The notes beneath the pieces are model-generated. The model was not told the DNA's origin and did not search any database. It worked only from the letters and a program-made list of their open reading frames with translations. Positions 1 to 5,836 of a stretch of DNA of 21,963 nt are shown in pieces (the first letter of the stretch is position 1; every line of letters begins with the position of its first letter). Made by a program: the position numbers and the translations under genes. Origin of the DNA: Parcubacteria group bacterium CG1_02_39_15 (lineage in GTDB: Bacteria; Patescibacteriota; Minisyncoccia; Minisyncoccales; Paceibacteraceae); contig MNWE01000001.1 of the NCBI GenBank assembly GCA_001872265.1, forward strand, positions 1-21,963, read 5' to 3'.

Positions 1-1
1 A

Positions 2-1399
2 GAAATTAGTCAGAAAAGAGAGCAAGAGCTGGCAGAAATGGATCGGATTGCTAAACTTCTGGTAAGGCGGGATTTAGAACTTTCGGAAGCTGTAGCTAAA
101 TTGGAGAAACAAAGAGACGAGCTAGATAGAATTGCCAAACTTTTGGTCAGAAGAGATTTTGAGTTGACAGAAACCCGAGAAACAAGAGAAACCGAGCTCA
201 AAGAATTGGAGAAAAAGACGAAAGAATTAGAAGAATCAAGGACGGCTTTAATGAATATGTTAGAGGATGTTGAGGAGTCGAGGAAAGCTCTGACTAATGT
301 TTTAGAAGATGTGGACGAGGCAAGGAAGAAGGCTGAAGAGGAGCGAGACAAAACGACCGCTATTATTGTTAACTTTGCCGACGGGCTTTTGGTATTTGAC
401 AAAGAAGGGCGCCTTTCTTCAGCCAACCTTCAAGCTGAAGAGTTTTTTGGGATTAAGGCCAAAAATATGACGAGAAAGACCGTTTTAGAACTTGCCGAAA
501 TCCCGAACCTTCATCCTTTAATTAGTATTTTGGGAGCAGAAATCAAAGGAGTTTATAGAAAAGAATTACCGGTCAAAGACAATCTAACCTTGGAAGTTTC
601 TACTGTTCCAATGATGAGCGGCCAAGAAGTCTTGGGGACCTTCGTTGTCTTGCACGATATTACTCGAGAAAAAATGGTTGAGCGGATTAAAACCGAATTT
701 GTCTCTCTGGCCGCTCATCAACTAAGGACGCCTCTTGCTGCGATAAAGTGGACTTTGAGGATGCTTCTCGATGGAGATTTAGGAGAAATCACCGCCGAGC
801 AAAGAAAATTTATCGAAAAAACCTATCAATCAAACGAAAGGATGATTGCTTTAATCAACGACCTGTTGGACGTAACGAGAATTGAAGAAGGAAGATACCT
901 TTATAAGCCCAGCTTTGCTCAATTTGAGAGCATAGTTCAATTTGTGATTAACTCTTTAAAAGAAGAAGTCCAAAAAAAAGGCATTAAGTTTGAGTTCAAA
1001 AAGCCAATAAAAAAATTGCCAAAAGTTAAGATTGATGTAGAAAAAATTAGATTAACCATTAATAATCTTTTAGATAATGCTATCAGATACACTCCACTTG
1101 GCGGGGGAATAACTGTCTCTCTAAGCCGGCTTAAACACGAAATAGAGTTTTCAATTAAAGACACTGGCGTGGGCATACCCAAAGACCAACAGGCCAGGGT
1201 TTTTACTAAGTTCTTCCGAGGAGCAAACGTAATGAGATTAGCAACCGAAGGAACGGGGTTGGGGCTTTTTATCACCAAAAACATTATTGAAGCTCACGGA
1301 GGGAAAATTTGGTTTGAGTCAGAAGAAAACAAAGGCACCACCTTTTATTTTACCCTTCCCCTTAAAGAAGAATTCACTGAATTTTTGAAAGAATTTTAA
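2..1399 (+). CDS. PAS-domain sensor histidine kinase, 5' end outside window
   Basis: Sensor kinase that should autophosphorylate on a histidine and pass the phosphate to response regulators such as the two encoded at 3008-3750. The frame is open to the window edge, so the gene is partial; an internal ATG lies at 38. Numbering from that ATG: residues 1-105 are a charged coiled coil containing two copies of DRIAKLLVRRD (28-residue period) and two copies of a 14-residue unit ending NMLEDV/NVLEDV; about 105-210 is a PAS-like domain; H-box AAHQLRTPL with phospho-acceptor H227; N-box NNLLDNAIRYTP (342-353); G1 DTGVGI (375-380); G2 GTGLGL (405-410). No membrane segment lies in the visible part; any membrane or further sensory part would be upstream. 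Followed by membrane-protein, V4R and receiver genes on the same strand, which suggests one signalling unit. The kinase assignment is firm; the signal is unknown. Confidence 0.95.
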   Translation, partial: EISQKREQELAEMDRIAKLLVRRDLELSEAVAKLEKQRDELDRIAKLLVRRDFELTETRETRETELKELEKKTKELEESRTALMNMLEDVEESRKALTNVLEDVDEARKKAEEERDKTTAIIVNFADGLLVFDKEGRLSSANLQAEEFFGIKAKNMTRKTVLELAEIPNLHPLISILGAEIKGVYRKELPVKDNLTLEVSTVPMMSGQEVLGTFVVLHDITREKMVERIKTEFVSLAAHQLRTPLAAIKWTLRMLLDGDLGEITAEQRKFIEKTYQSNERMIALINDLLDVTRIEEGRYLYKPSFAQFESIVQFVINSLKEEVQKKGIKFEFKKPIKKLPKVKIDVEKIRLTINNLLDNAIRYTPLGGGITVSLSRLKHEIEFSIKDTGVGIPKDQQARVFTKFFRGANVMRLATEGTGLGLFITKNIIEAHGGKIWFESEENKGTTFYFTLPLKEEFTEFLKEF

Positions 1400-1431
1400 T
1401 TTTTGCTACAATGAGTATAACCCGAGCCCTA

Positions 1432-1464
1432 TTGCTTACTTGGCTGGGAGGGGTAGAATATAAT
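1432..1464 (+). promoter_or_regulatory. candidate sigma70-type promoter for the membrane-protein genes
   Basis: In the 113-bp gap after the kinase stop there is TTGCTT (1432-1437), a 16-bp spacer and TAGAAT (1454-1459), overlapping TATAAT (1459-1464). This could start a transcript covering the two membrane proteins and the V4R gene. The -35 match is imperfect and the -10 is ambiguous, so this is a weak call. Confidence 0.35.
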
Positions 1465-1476
1465 AAAGGTCGTCCG

Positions 1477-1504
1477 TTAGAAATTGGTCATTAGAAATTA
1501 GACA
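1477..1504 (+). repeat. 14-bp tandem direct repeat
   Basis: TTAGAAATTGGTCA (1477-1490) is followed directly by TTAGAAATTAGACA (1491-1504), 12 of 14 bases identical. It ends 8 bp before the ATG at 1513, so it lies where the 5' leader or ribosome-binding region would be. No Shine-Dalgarno site is visible there. Confidence 0.6.
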
Positions 1505-1512
1505 TTTTATTT

Positions 1513-1902
1513 ATGGTTATACCGGGAAGTCCGCAACCGCCGCTGATTGGGCTTGAGTATTTCGATATCAATACCTTTATGGGTCAAACTCTTGGTTGGC
1601 CAAAATGGCCGACCCTACTTGGCTTGATTTTCGCAGCCGCCGCCTTCATAGTCGCTGCTTATTATATCGTTCAATATACCCGAGGCTATTTTGCCGGAAG
1701 AAAAATTCCCAAATCTTGGAAGTTTATCTTGTGGGGGATTTTTATCACTGCTATTGCTGAAATTGGAGAGATGCTGGGTTATTACGAATGGCCCAATGCC
1801 GGGATGATTGAGACAAATATTCTTTTGCTCATTCCCCATGCCTTAGGAGGGGCTTTGGTTGGTCTGGGAGCTTATTTTTTGTATAAAGAAGTAACTTCTT
1901 AA
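1513..1902 (+). CDS. small polytopic membrane protein (paralog of the next gene)
   Basis: Family not recognised. The 129-residue product has about three hydrophobic segments: roughly 33-57 (ending AAYYIVQY), 69-90 and 99-124. Between segments 1 and 2 is a basic loop RKIPKSWKF, and segment 2 carries an intramembrane acidic motif, AEIGEM. The next gene has the same order of features (AAYYI, RPIPEEWKF, HEIIEM), so the two are tandem paralogs. The stop at 1902 lies 4 bp before the next ATG, which indicates an operon. No signal peptide or enzyme motif is evident. From its position between a histidine kinase and a V4R protein it could be a membrane sensor subunit, but that is inference. No clear Shine-Dalgarno site precedes the ATG. 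Confidence 0.75.
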   Translation: MVIPGSPQPPLIGLEYFDINTFMGQTLGWPKWPTLLGLIFAAAAFIVAAYYIVQYTRGYFAGRKIPKSWKFILWGIFITAIAEIGEMLGYYEWPNAGMIETNILLLIPHALGGALVGLGAYFLYKEVTS

Positions 1903-1906
1903 AACC

Positions 1907-2263
1907 ATGATGCCAATTTTAGAATTTCACGCCATAAACCCTTTAGCTATCGGCCCTTTTGGAATGAGTCTTTATTTTTTGTTAATGCACATCCCCATTA
2001 TCGGCGGATTTGGAGCCGCGGCCTACTATATCATTAAATATTTGCGTCGATTCTATGGGGAGCGGCCGATTCCTGAAGAATGGAAGTTTTTCTGGCTAGC
2101 TATAGTTTGGACAACAATTCATGAAATAATTGAGATGCCGATTCTCTATCAGTGGATCGTCGGTCAGGTTCTGCTCATCACTTTCTTCATTATCCAGGTG
2201 ATAGCCAGCGTTTATTTGGTCCGCGGCAGTTACCTTTTGGCTAAAAAATACATAGCTAGATAA
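1907..2263 (+). CDS. small polytopic membrane protein, second paralog
   Basis: The 118-residue product is a diverged duplicate of the preceding protein. Shared positions are AAYYI-x2-Y at the end of the first hydrophobic segment, the arginine-rich loop with IP-x2-WKF, and T-x3-EI-x-EM inside the second segment. Here the acidic motif is preceded by histidine (HEIIEM), so His/Glu side chains inside the membrane could bind a metal or cofactor; this is a guess from side chains only. The third hydrophobic segment is about 75-100 and the C-terminus is basic (AKKYIAR), as expected for a cytoplasmic end. The gene starts with two consecutive ATGs (1907, 1910), 4 bp after the upstream stop. Function unknown. 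Confidence 0.75.
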   Translation: MMPILEFHAINPLAIGPFGMSLYFLLMHIPIIGGFGAAAYYIIKYLRRFYGERPIPEEWKFFWLAIVWTTIHEIIEMPILYQWIVGQVLLITFFIIQVIASVYLVRGSYLLAKKYIAR

Positions 2264-2275
2264 CGATTTCCAAAT

Positions 2276-2818
2276 ATGGAAAAAATTGTCGAAGATTTAG
2301 CAAAAGACCTAAGGGATATTGCCGACGGGAAGCCGCTCAAAAGCAAAAGGAAAGAGTTAGGAGAAGAAGTTAATATCCGGTTCTGCCGAATGATTGTTTT
2401 TTCGCTTCAATGGGCATCGGTTGGATATCAGTCTGCCCTAAGATTTGCCGGTATGAAATTAGGCAAAAAAATAGGGACAGATTGCAAAAAATCAGAACTC
2501 TCTCTTGTTTTAGAAGAGATCAAGAGAATGCTCGAAACCTTAAAAGCAGGAAAAGTAGAAATAGAGATAATGCCGAAATTAAAAAGGGCCCAGCTTAAAA
2601 TTTATGAATCTTCCTTGGCCGCTGAGGTGCCTAACGTCTTGCAAAAGCTCTGTTTTTTTGAAGAAGGATTTATTGAAGGCTATTTAGACGGGGTGATATC
2701 AAAAATGGGTTCTCTGGCAGTGGCCGGCGAAGAGGGCTCTATCGCCAAGGTTGCGGTGGAAGAACAGAGGTGCATAGGAATGGGAGACGATTTCTGTGGA
2801 TTCTTAATTAAATTTTAA
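2276..2818 (+). CDS. V4R (4-vinyl reductase) domain protein, predicted ligand sensor
   Basis: The C-terminal half reads like a V4R domain: C126-FFEEGFIEGYLDG (an aromatic/Gly-rich helix typical of the family), then V-x-VEEQRC166-x-GMGDDFC174-GFLI, matching the usual pattern of Glu, Cys, 'Gly-Asp', Cys, Phe near the C-terminus. V4R domains are small-molecule-binding modules found in BchJ and as the sensor part of regulators such as DmpR/XylR. Residues 1-100 are mostly helical, contain Cys37 and Cys70, and are not recognised. There is no DNA-binding or catalytic output domain, so it may act as a stand-alone sensor feeding the adjacent kinase and receivers. It starts 12 bp after the membrane-protein stop without an obvious Shine-Dalgarno site. 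Confidence 0.75.
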   Translation: MEKIVEDLAKDLRDIADGKPLKSKRKELGEEVNIRFCRMIVFSLQWASVGYQSALRFAGMKLGKKIGTDCKKSELSLVLEEIKRMLETLKAGKVEIEIMPKLKRAQLKIYESSLAAEVPNVLQKLCFFEEGFIEGYLDGVISKMGSLAVAGEEGSIAKVAVEEQRCIGMGDDFCGFLIKF

Positions 2819-2823
2819 TCAAT

Positions 2824-2901
2824 ATGCCAAAAAAAATTCTTATAGCAAGGATCTTTCACTCCGTTCAAGATTCTTTTAATCAAAAACCGAGCTTCTATTT
2901 A
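2824..2901 (+). pseudogene. possible remnant of a receiver-domain gene start
   Basis: An ATG at 2824 opens a 25-codon frame beginning MPKKILIARIF, close to the MSKKILIIEDD and MKKILLIEDE starts of the two receivers just downstream. It then loses resemblance and ends at a TAG inside the palindromic element that begins near 2884. It could be a third receiver gene truncated by repeat insertion or deletion. A chance likeness over ten residues cannot be excluded. Confidence 0.25.
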
Positions 2902-3000
2902 TAGAAGCGAAGGTGAAGAAGAGGACGAAGTTCTCTTCGACCACGAGTTTAAGTCGAAGAGATAAATCTCTTCTCCATCTGCGTTTTTACAAGTAAAAAC
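2884..3000 (+). repeat. hairpin cluster; copy A of a two-hairpin palindromic element
   Basis: Almost the whole gap before the first receiver gene is dyad symmetry. AAACCGA is followed by hairpin GCTTCTAT-TT-ATAGAAGC (2891-2908), spacer GAAGGTGAA (2909-2917), then hairpin GAAGAGGAC-GAA-GTTCTCTTC (2918-2938, one G-T pair). Further on are GAAGAGAT-AA-ATCTCTTC (2956-2973) and GTTTTTAC-AA-GTAAAAAC (2983-3000). An alternative pairing joins CTCTTCGAC (2933-2941) to GTCGAAGAG (2953-2961). The first 58 bp match copy B (7757-7812, minus strand) in layout and spacer. The cluster ends 7 bp before the receiver ATG. Confidence 0.8.
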
Positions 3001-3007
3001 TTGATTT

Positions 3008-3376
3008 ATGAAGAAAATTTTGCTAATAGAGGATGAGGAGATTATGATCGGTCTTCTTCAGAGAAAATTAACCAAGGAAGGTTATGAGATTTCGGTTGCC
3101 GGAGATGGAGAAGAAGGGTTGAAAGTAATGAGGGAGGTAAAACCTGACCTTATTTTACTCGATATCATTATGCCCAAAATGGGAGGATTTGAAGTGATGG
3201 AGAAAATAAATAAAGACCCTGAGCTTAAAAAGATTCCAGTTATTGTTATCTCTAATTCCGGTCAACCGGTAGAACTCGATCGAGCCCAAAAATTAGGGGC
3301 AAAGGACTGGTTGATTAAAACCGAATTTGACCCCCAAGAGGTAGTAGATAAAGTTATTGCTCAAATAGGCAAGTAA
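3008..3376 (+). CDS. single-domain response regulator (CheY-like receiver)
   Basis: The 122-residue product is a lone receiver domain. Acidic pocket residues E8/D9/E10 follow the first strand (KKILLIEDEE). Phospho-acceptor D52 lies in LILLDIIMPKMGG, the switch serine S82 in VIVISNSG, and the invariant lysine K104 in KDWLIK. The usual aromatic at the DYLIK position is Trp101 instead of Tyr/Phe. There is no output domain, so signalling must act through protein contact or phosphorelay. The likely phosphodonor is the kinase at the window start. It lies 5 bp before a second receiver gene. The leader is the palindrome cluster 2884-3000 and no Shine-Dalgarno site is visible. Confidence 0.93.
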   Translation: MKKILLIEDEEIMIGLLQRKLTKEGYEISVAGDGEEGLKVMREVKPDLILLDIIMPKMGGFEVMEKINKDPELKKIPVIVISNSGQPVELDRAQKLGAKDWLIKTEFDPQEVVDKVIAQIGK

Positions 3377-3381
3377 ATTAT

Positions 3382-3750
3382 ATGTCAAAAAAAATTTTAA
3401 TAATAGAAGACGATAAATTCTTAAGAGAATTAATTGCTCAAAAGCTTTTCAAAGAAGGATTTGAGGCGGCAGAGGCAATTGATGGAGAAGAGGGAATCAA
3501 AAAAATTAAGAGCGAAAATCCCGACTTAATCCTACTTGATTTAATTTTGCCCGGCATCGACGGCTTTGAGGTCTTGTCACGGATGAGAGAAGACTCAACC
3601 CTAGCTTCAATTCCGGTGATTATTCTTTCTAATCTTGGCCAAAAAGAAGACGTAGAAAAAGGATTAAAATTAGGGGCGGTTGATTATTTAATCAAGGCCC
3701 ATTTTACTCCCGGAGAAATCATTGACAAAATAAAAGTTGCTCTAAGGTGA
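3382..3750 (+). CDS. single-domain response regulator (CheY-like receiver), second copy
   Basis: The 122-residue receiver is paralogous to its upstream neighbour. Acidic residues E9/D10/D11 are in KKILIIEDDKF, phospho-acceptor D53 in LILLDLILPGIDG, switch residue S83 in VIILSNLG, and K105 in DYLIK, here with the usual Tyr102. It has no output domain. The 5-bp gap to the first receiver gene suggests co-transcription, and two stand-alone receivers beside one kinase could mean branched output or a phosphate sink. The TGA stop (3748-3750) ends 3 bp before the mutM ATG, and its AGGTGA doubles as a Shine-Dalgarno site for mutM. Confidence 0.93.
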   Translation: MSKKILIIEDDKFLRELIAQKLFKEGFEAAEAIDGEEGIKKIKSENPDLILLDLILPGIDGFEVLSRMREDSTLASIPVIILSNLGQKEDVEKGLKLGAVDYLIKAHFTPGEIIDKIKVALR

Positions 3751-3753
3751 TAT

Positions 3754-4497
3754 ATGCCAGAGTTGCCGGAGGTTGAAACAATTCGTTGCCAACTAGCAGG
3801 AAAGCTTATCGGTAAGAAATTAGACGGGCAGTCGGTAACTGGCGTAAGAAGAAGGGCTAAAATTCTAATAATTGATTTTGAAGACGGTTCCAGTCTGCTC
3901 TTCCATCTTAAACTAACTGGCCAGCTAATTTTTAATGGCACGCCTTCGGCTCATACCCGCAAGGTTTTTTATTTTGACGACGGCTCGCAGTTGGTTTTTA
4001 ATGATGCACGAAAATTTGGCTGGTGGAAAAAAGTTAAAGAGACAAAAAAAATAGAAAAAGAGTTTGGCCCCGAGCCATTAGAAATGGATTTCAAAACTTT
4101 TAAAAACCTTTTAGCTAAACGACCGAGCGCTAAGATTAAGCCTTTGTTGATGGACCAAAAAGTTATTGCCGGCATCGGCAATATTTATTCAAATGAGATT
4201 TTATACGTTTCAAGGGTGCATCCCCTGCGTCTTGTCAAAACACTGACCAGCCAAGAGATAAAAAATATTTGTCAAAATACCAAAAAAATCCTCAAGTCGG
4301 CCATTAAATATCGCGGTTCGTCCGTAGAATACTATCTTGATGCTTGCGGCAGACAAGGAGAGTATGCCAAGCAGCACAAGGTCTATCAAAAAGAAGGGGA
4401 AAAATGTAGTCGCTGCGAGGCAGTTATTAAAAGAATTAAAGTGGGAGGCAGAGGCGCGTATTTTTGCCCGGCCTGCCAAAAACTCATTGAGGGGTAA
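3754..4497 (+). CDS. mutM: formamidopyrimidine-DNA glycosylase (Fpg/MutM)
   Basis: Base-excision repair glycosylase/AP lyase that removes oxidised purines such as 8-oxoguanine. The hallmark N-terminus PELPEVET gives catalytic Pro2 and Glu3 after removal of Met1. The conserved lysine lies in VRRRAKILI (K36), and DQKVIAGIGNIYSNEILY is the helix-two-turn-helix DNA-binding region. A C-terminal zinc finger has C218/C221 and C238/C241, with the 8-oxoG-loop-side arginine in GGRGAYFC (R233). At 247 residues it is shorter than the usual ~270: in E. coli the RRAK lysine is residue 57, here 36, so about 21 residues are missing in the first beta-sandwich domain. It lies 3 bp after the receiver gene and 5 bp before holA. 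Confidence 0.95.
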   Translation: MPELPEVETIRCQLAGKLIGKKLDGQSVTGVRRRAKILIIDFEDGSSLLFHLKLTGQLIFNGTPSAHTRKVFYFDDGSQLVFNDARKFGWWKKVKETKKIEKEFGPEPLEMDFKTFKNLLAKRPSAKIKPLLMDQKVIAGIGNIYSNEILYVSRVHPLRLVKTLTSQEIKNICQNTKKILKSAIKYRGSSVEYYLDACGRQGEYAKQHKVYQKEGEKCSRCEAVIKRIKVGGRGAYFCPACQKLIEG

Positions 4498-4502
4498 AAA
4501 TT

Positions 4503-5444
4503 ATGCTAATCTTTCTTTTTGGTCCAGACACATATCGATCAAGACAGAAGTTAAATGAAATAATCTCCCATTACAAAAAAATCCATAAAAGCGGACTCAA
4601 TTTGAGATTTTTCGACGGCGAGCAATTAGATTTCCAGGATTTTCAGGAAAAAACACGGGCCGTATCGATGTTCGCCGAGAAAAAATTAATAGTTTTGGAA
4701 AACGCGTTAAAAAACAAATTATTCAAAGAGAACTTTTTAGCTAATGCCAAGAAATTCTTAAAATCCGATGACGTTATTCTGTTTTATGAGGGAGCTAACG
4801 AGGTCCCGGCCAATGACTCCCTGGCGAGGTTTCTTAAAAAATCAGGCAAATCGCAAGAATTCAAACTATTAGATGGCCAAAAATTAAAAAACTGGGTTAA
4901 AAAAGAATTCAGCAATTATGGCGCAGAAGCAGATCCAGCAGTCTTAGCGAGGCTTATTGAATTTGTCGGTGAAGATCTTTGGCAGCTTTCCAATGAAATA
5001 AAAAAACTCGTCAGCTATAAAAACAAGAAAAAAATTACATTAGAAGATATTGAGCTTTTAGTGAAGCCAAAAGCGGCAGAAGCAGATATTTTTAAAACCA
5101 TTGATTTTTTAGCCTTAAGAGATAAGAAGCAGGCCCTAAAATTAATTCACCGGCATTTAGAAAAAGGCGACCACCCTTTATATCTTCTTTCAATGATTAA
5201 TTTCCAATTTCGGAATTTATTGATTATTAAAGATCTCAGCCAAAAATATCAATCTCCCTATGCTATTTCAAAAATCGCTAAACTCCACCCCTATATTGTT
5301 AAAAAAAATTATCCCCAGGCCCAAAAATTTACGGCTCCAGAATTAAAAAAAATCTACCAAAAAATTTTTGAGGTAGATGTGTGCGTAAAAACTGGTAAAA
5401 TGGAACCCGAGGTCGCCTTAGATTTGCTTATTGCGAGTATTTAG
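4503..5444 (+). CDS. holA: DNA polymerase III subunit delta (HolA)
   Basis: Clamp-loader delta subunit, which opens the beta sliding clamp. The 313 residues fit the family (about 310-345). The start MLIFLFGPDTYRSRQKL matches the family's hydrophobic strand followed by G-x-(E/D)-x-Y/F. Other family features are FFDGEQLDFQDF followed by FAEKKLIVLE in domain I, EFVGEDLWQLSNEIKKL (family 'GxDLxxLxNELEKL') in the middle, and a helical C-terminal collar domain with KMEPEVALDLLIA. GGGG just upstream of the ATG, from the end of mutM, may serve as Shine-Dalgarno site. The 3' end overlaps the convergent rpsT by 17 bp, with no terminator between them. Confidence 0.92.
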   Translation: MLIFLFGPDTYRSRQKLNEIISHYKKIHKSGLNLRFFDGEQLDFQDFQEKTRAVSMFAEKKLIVLENALKNKLFKENFLANAKKFLKSDDVILFYEGANEVPANDSLARFLKKSGKSQEFKLLDGQKLKNWVKKEFSNYGAEADPAVLARLIEFVGEDLWQLSNEIKKLVSYKNKKKITLEDIELLVKPKAAEADIFKTIDFLALRDKKQALKLIHRHLEKGDHPLYLLSMINFQFRNLLIIKDLSQKYQSPYAISKIAKLHPYIVKKNYPQAQKFTAPELKKIYQKIFEVDVCVKTGKMEPEVALDLLIASI

Positions 5445-5694
5445 CAATCGACTTGGTGATTCTAGATTTTTTTCTTGCTGCAGTATTTTTTTTGATTAAC
5501 CCGACCTTTACCGCTTTGTCTAATAGTTTATAAACTTGAGGCAAAAGCTTTTTTGCCTCCTCGACTTTTTTCTGGGCAGTCAAACTGTTGACCTCTTTTA
5601 AGAGGTTTTTTAGTTTTCTCTGTTTTTTGATATTTCCGGCTCTTCTTCTCGCGCTTTGGCGCAGAGCTTTCTTTGCAGATTTAGTTATCGCCAT
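5428..5694 (-). CDS. rpsT: 30S ribosomal protein S20
   Basis: Small basic helical protein that binds 16S rRNA near the base of the 30S body. From the ATG at 5694 the product is 88 residues, the usual length: MAITKSAKKALRQSARRR, then NIKKQRKLKNLLKEV, KKLLPQVYKLLDKAVKVGLIKKNTAARKKSRI. The segment ending IKKNTAARKKSR is the strong family signature. An in-frame ATG six codons upstream (5712) is less likely, since S20 proteins typically begin MAxTKSAKKRxRQ. The gene is convergent with holA and overlaps it by 17 bp. Its upstream region toward uvrB is filled with repeats (5730-5836). Confidence 0.95.
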   Translation of the reverse strand: MAITKSAKKALRQSARRRAGNIKKQRKLKNLLKEVNSLTAQKKVEEAKKLLPQVYKLLDKAVKVGLIKKNTAARKKSRITKSIAKYSQ

Positions 5695-5729
5695 ACGTGT
5701 TATCTTTACCACTTTTAATATTTTTTATC

Positions 5730-5775
5730 AATACTTCGATTTGCTCAGTATTAATACTTCGGCTTACTCAGTATT
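5730..5775 (+). repeat. tandem pair of 23-bp imperfect palindromes
   Basis: Two adjacent 23-bp units (5730-5752 and 5753-5775) each read AATACT-(11 nt)-AGTATT and differ at three inner positions (TCGATTTGCTC versus TCGGCTTACTC). They lie 36 bp upstream of the rpsT start, between uvrB and rpsT on the minus strand, so they are in the rpsT leader or promoter region. Confidence 0.75.
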
Positions 5776-5836
5776 GATCTCTTCGAGAGCCTGAGGGCTC
5801 TTCAGAGCCTCGAACGGCCTGAGCGGAGTCGAAGGA
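5776..5836 (-). repeat. REP-like palindrome cluster forming the uvrB 3' end
   Basis: Overlapping dyads: TTCGAG (5782-5787) with CTCGAA (5809-5814) enclose AGCC-TGAG-GGCT, and GGCTCT-TC-AGAGCC overlaps this. Next to it on the minus strand is CCTTCGACTCCGCTCAGG, of the widespread CCTTCGAC...CTCAGG repeat type. GATC flanks both ends. The uvrB stop (5802-5804) lies inside, so the last ten or so UvrB residues are repeat-encoded. Confidence 0.75.

Noticed and set aside
10..426. 138-codon minus-strand open frame opposite the kinase coiled coil
   Set aside because: Ser/Leu-rich shadow of the Glu/Lys/Arg-rich coiled coil on the other strand; the plus-strand frame has clear kinase motifs.
5695..5712. 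Upstream ATG of rpsT (adds six residues)
   Set aside because: S20 proteins begin MAxTKSAKK-like, matching the ATG at 5694.
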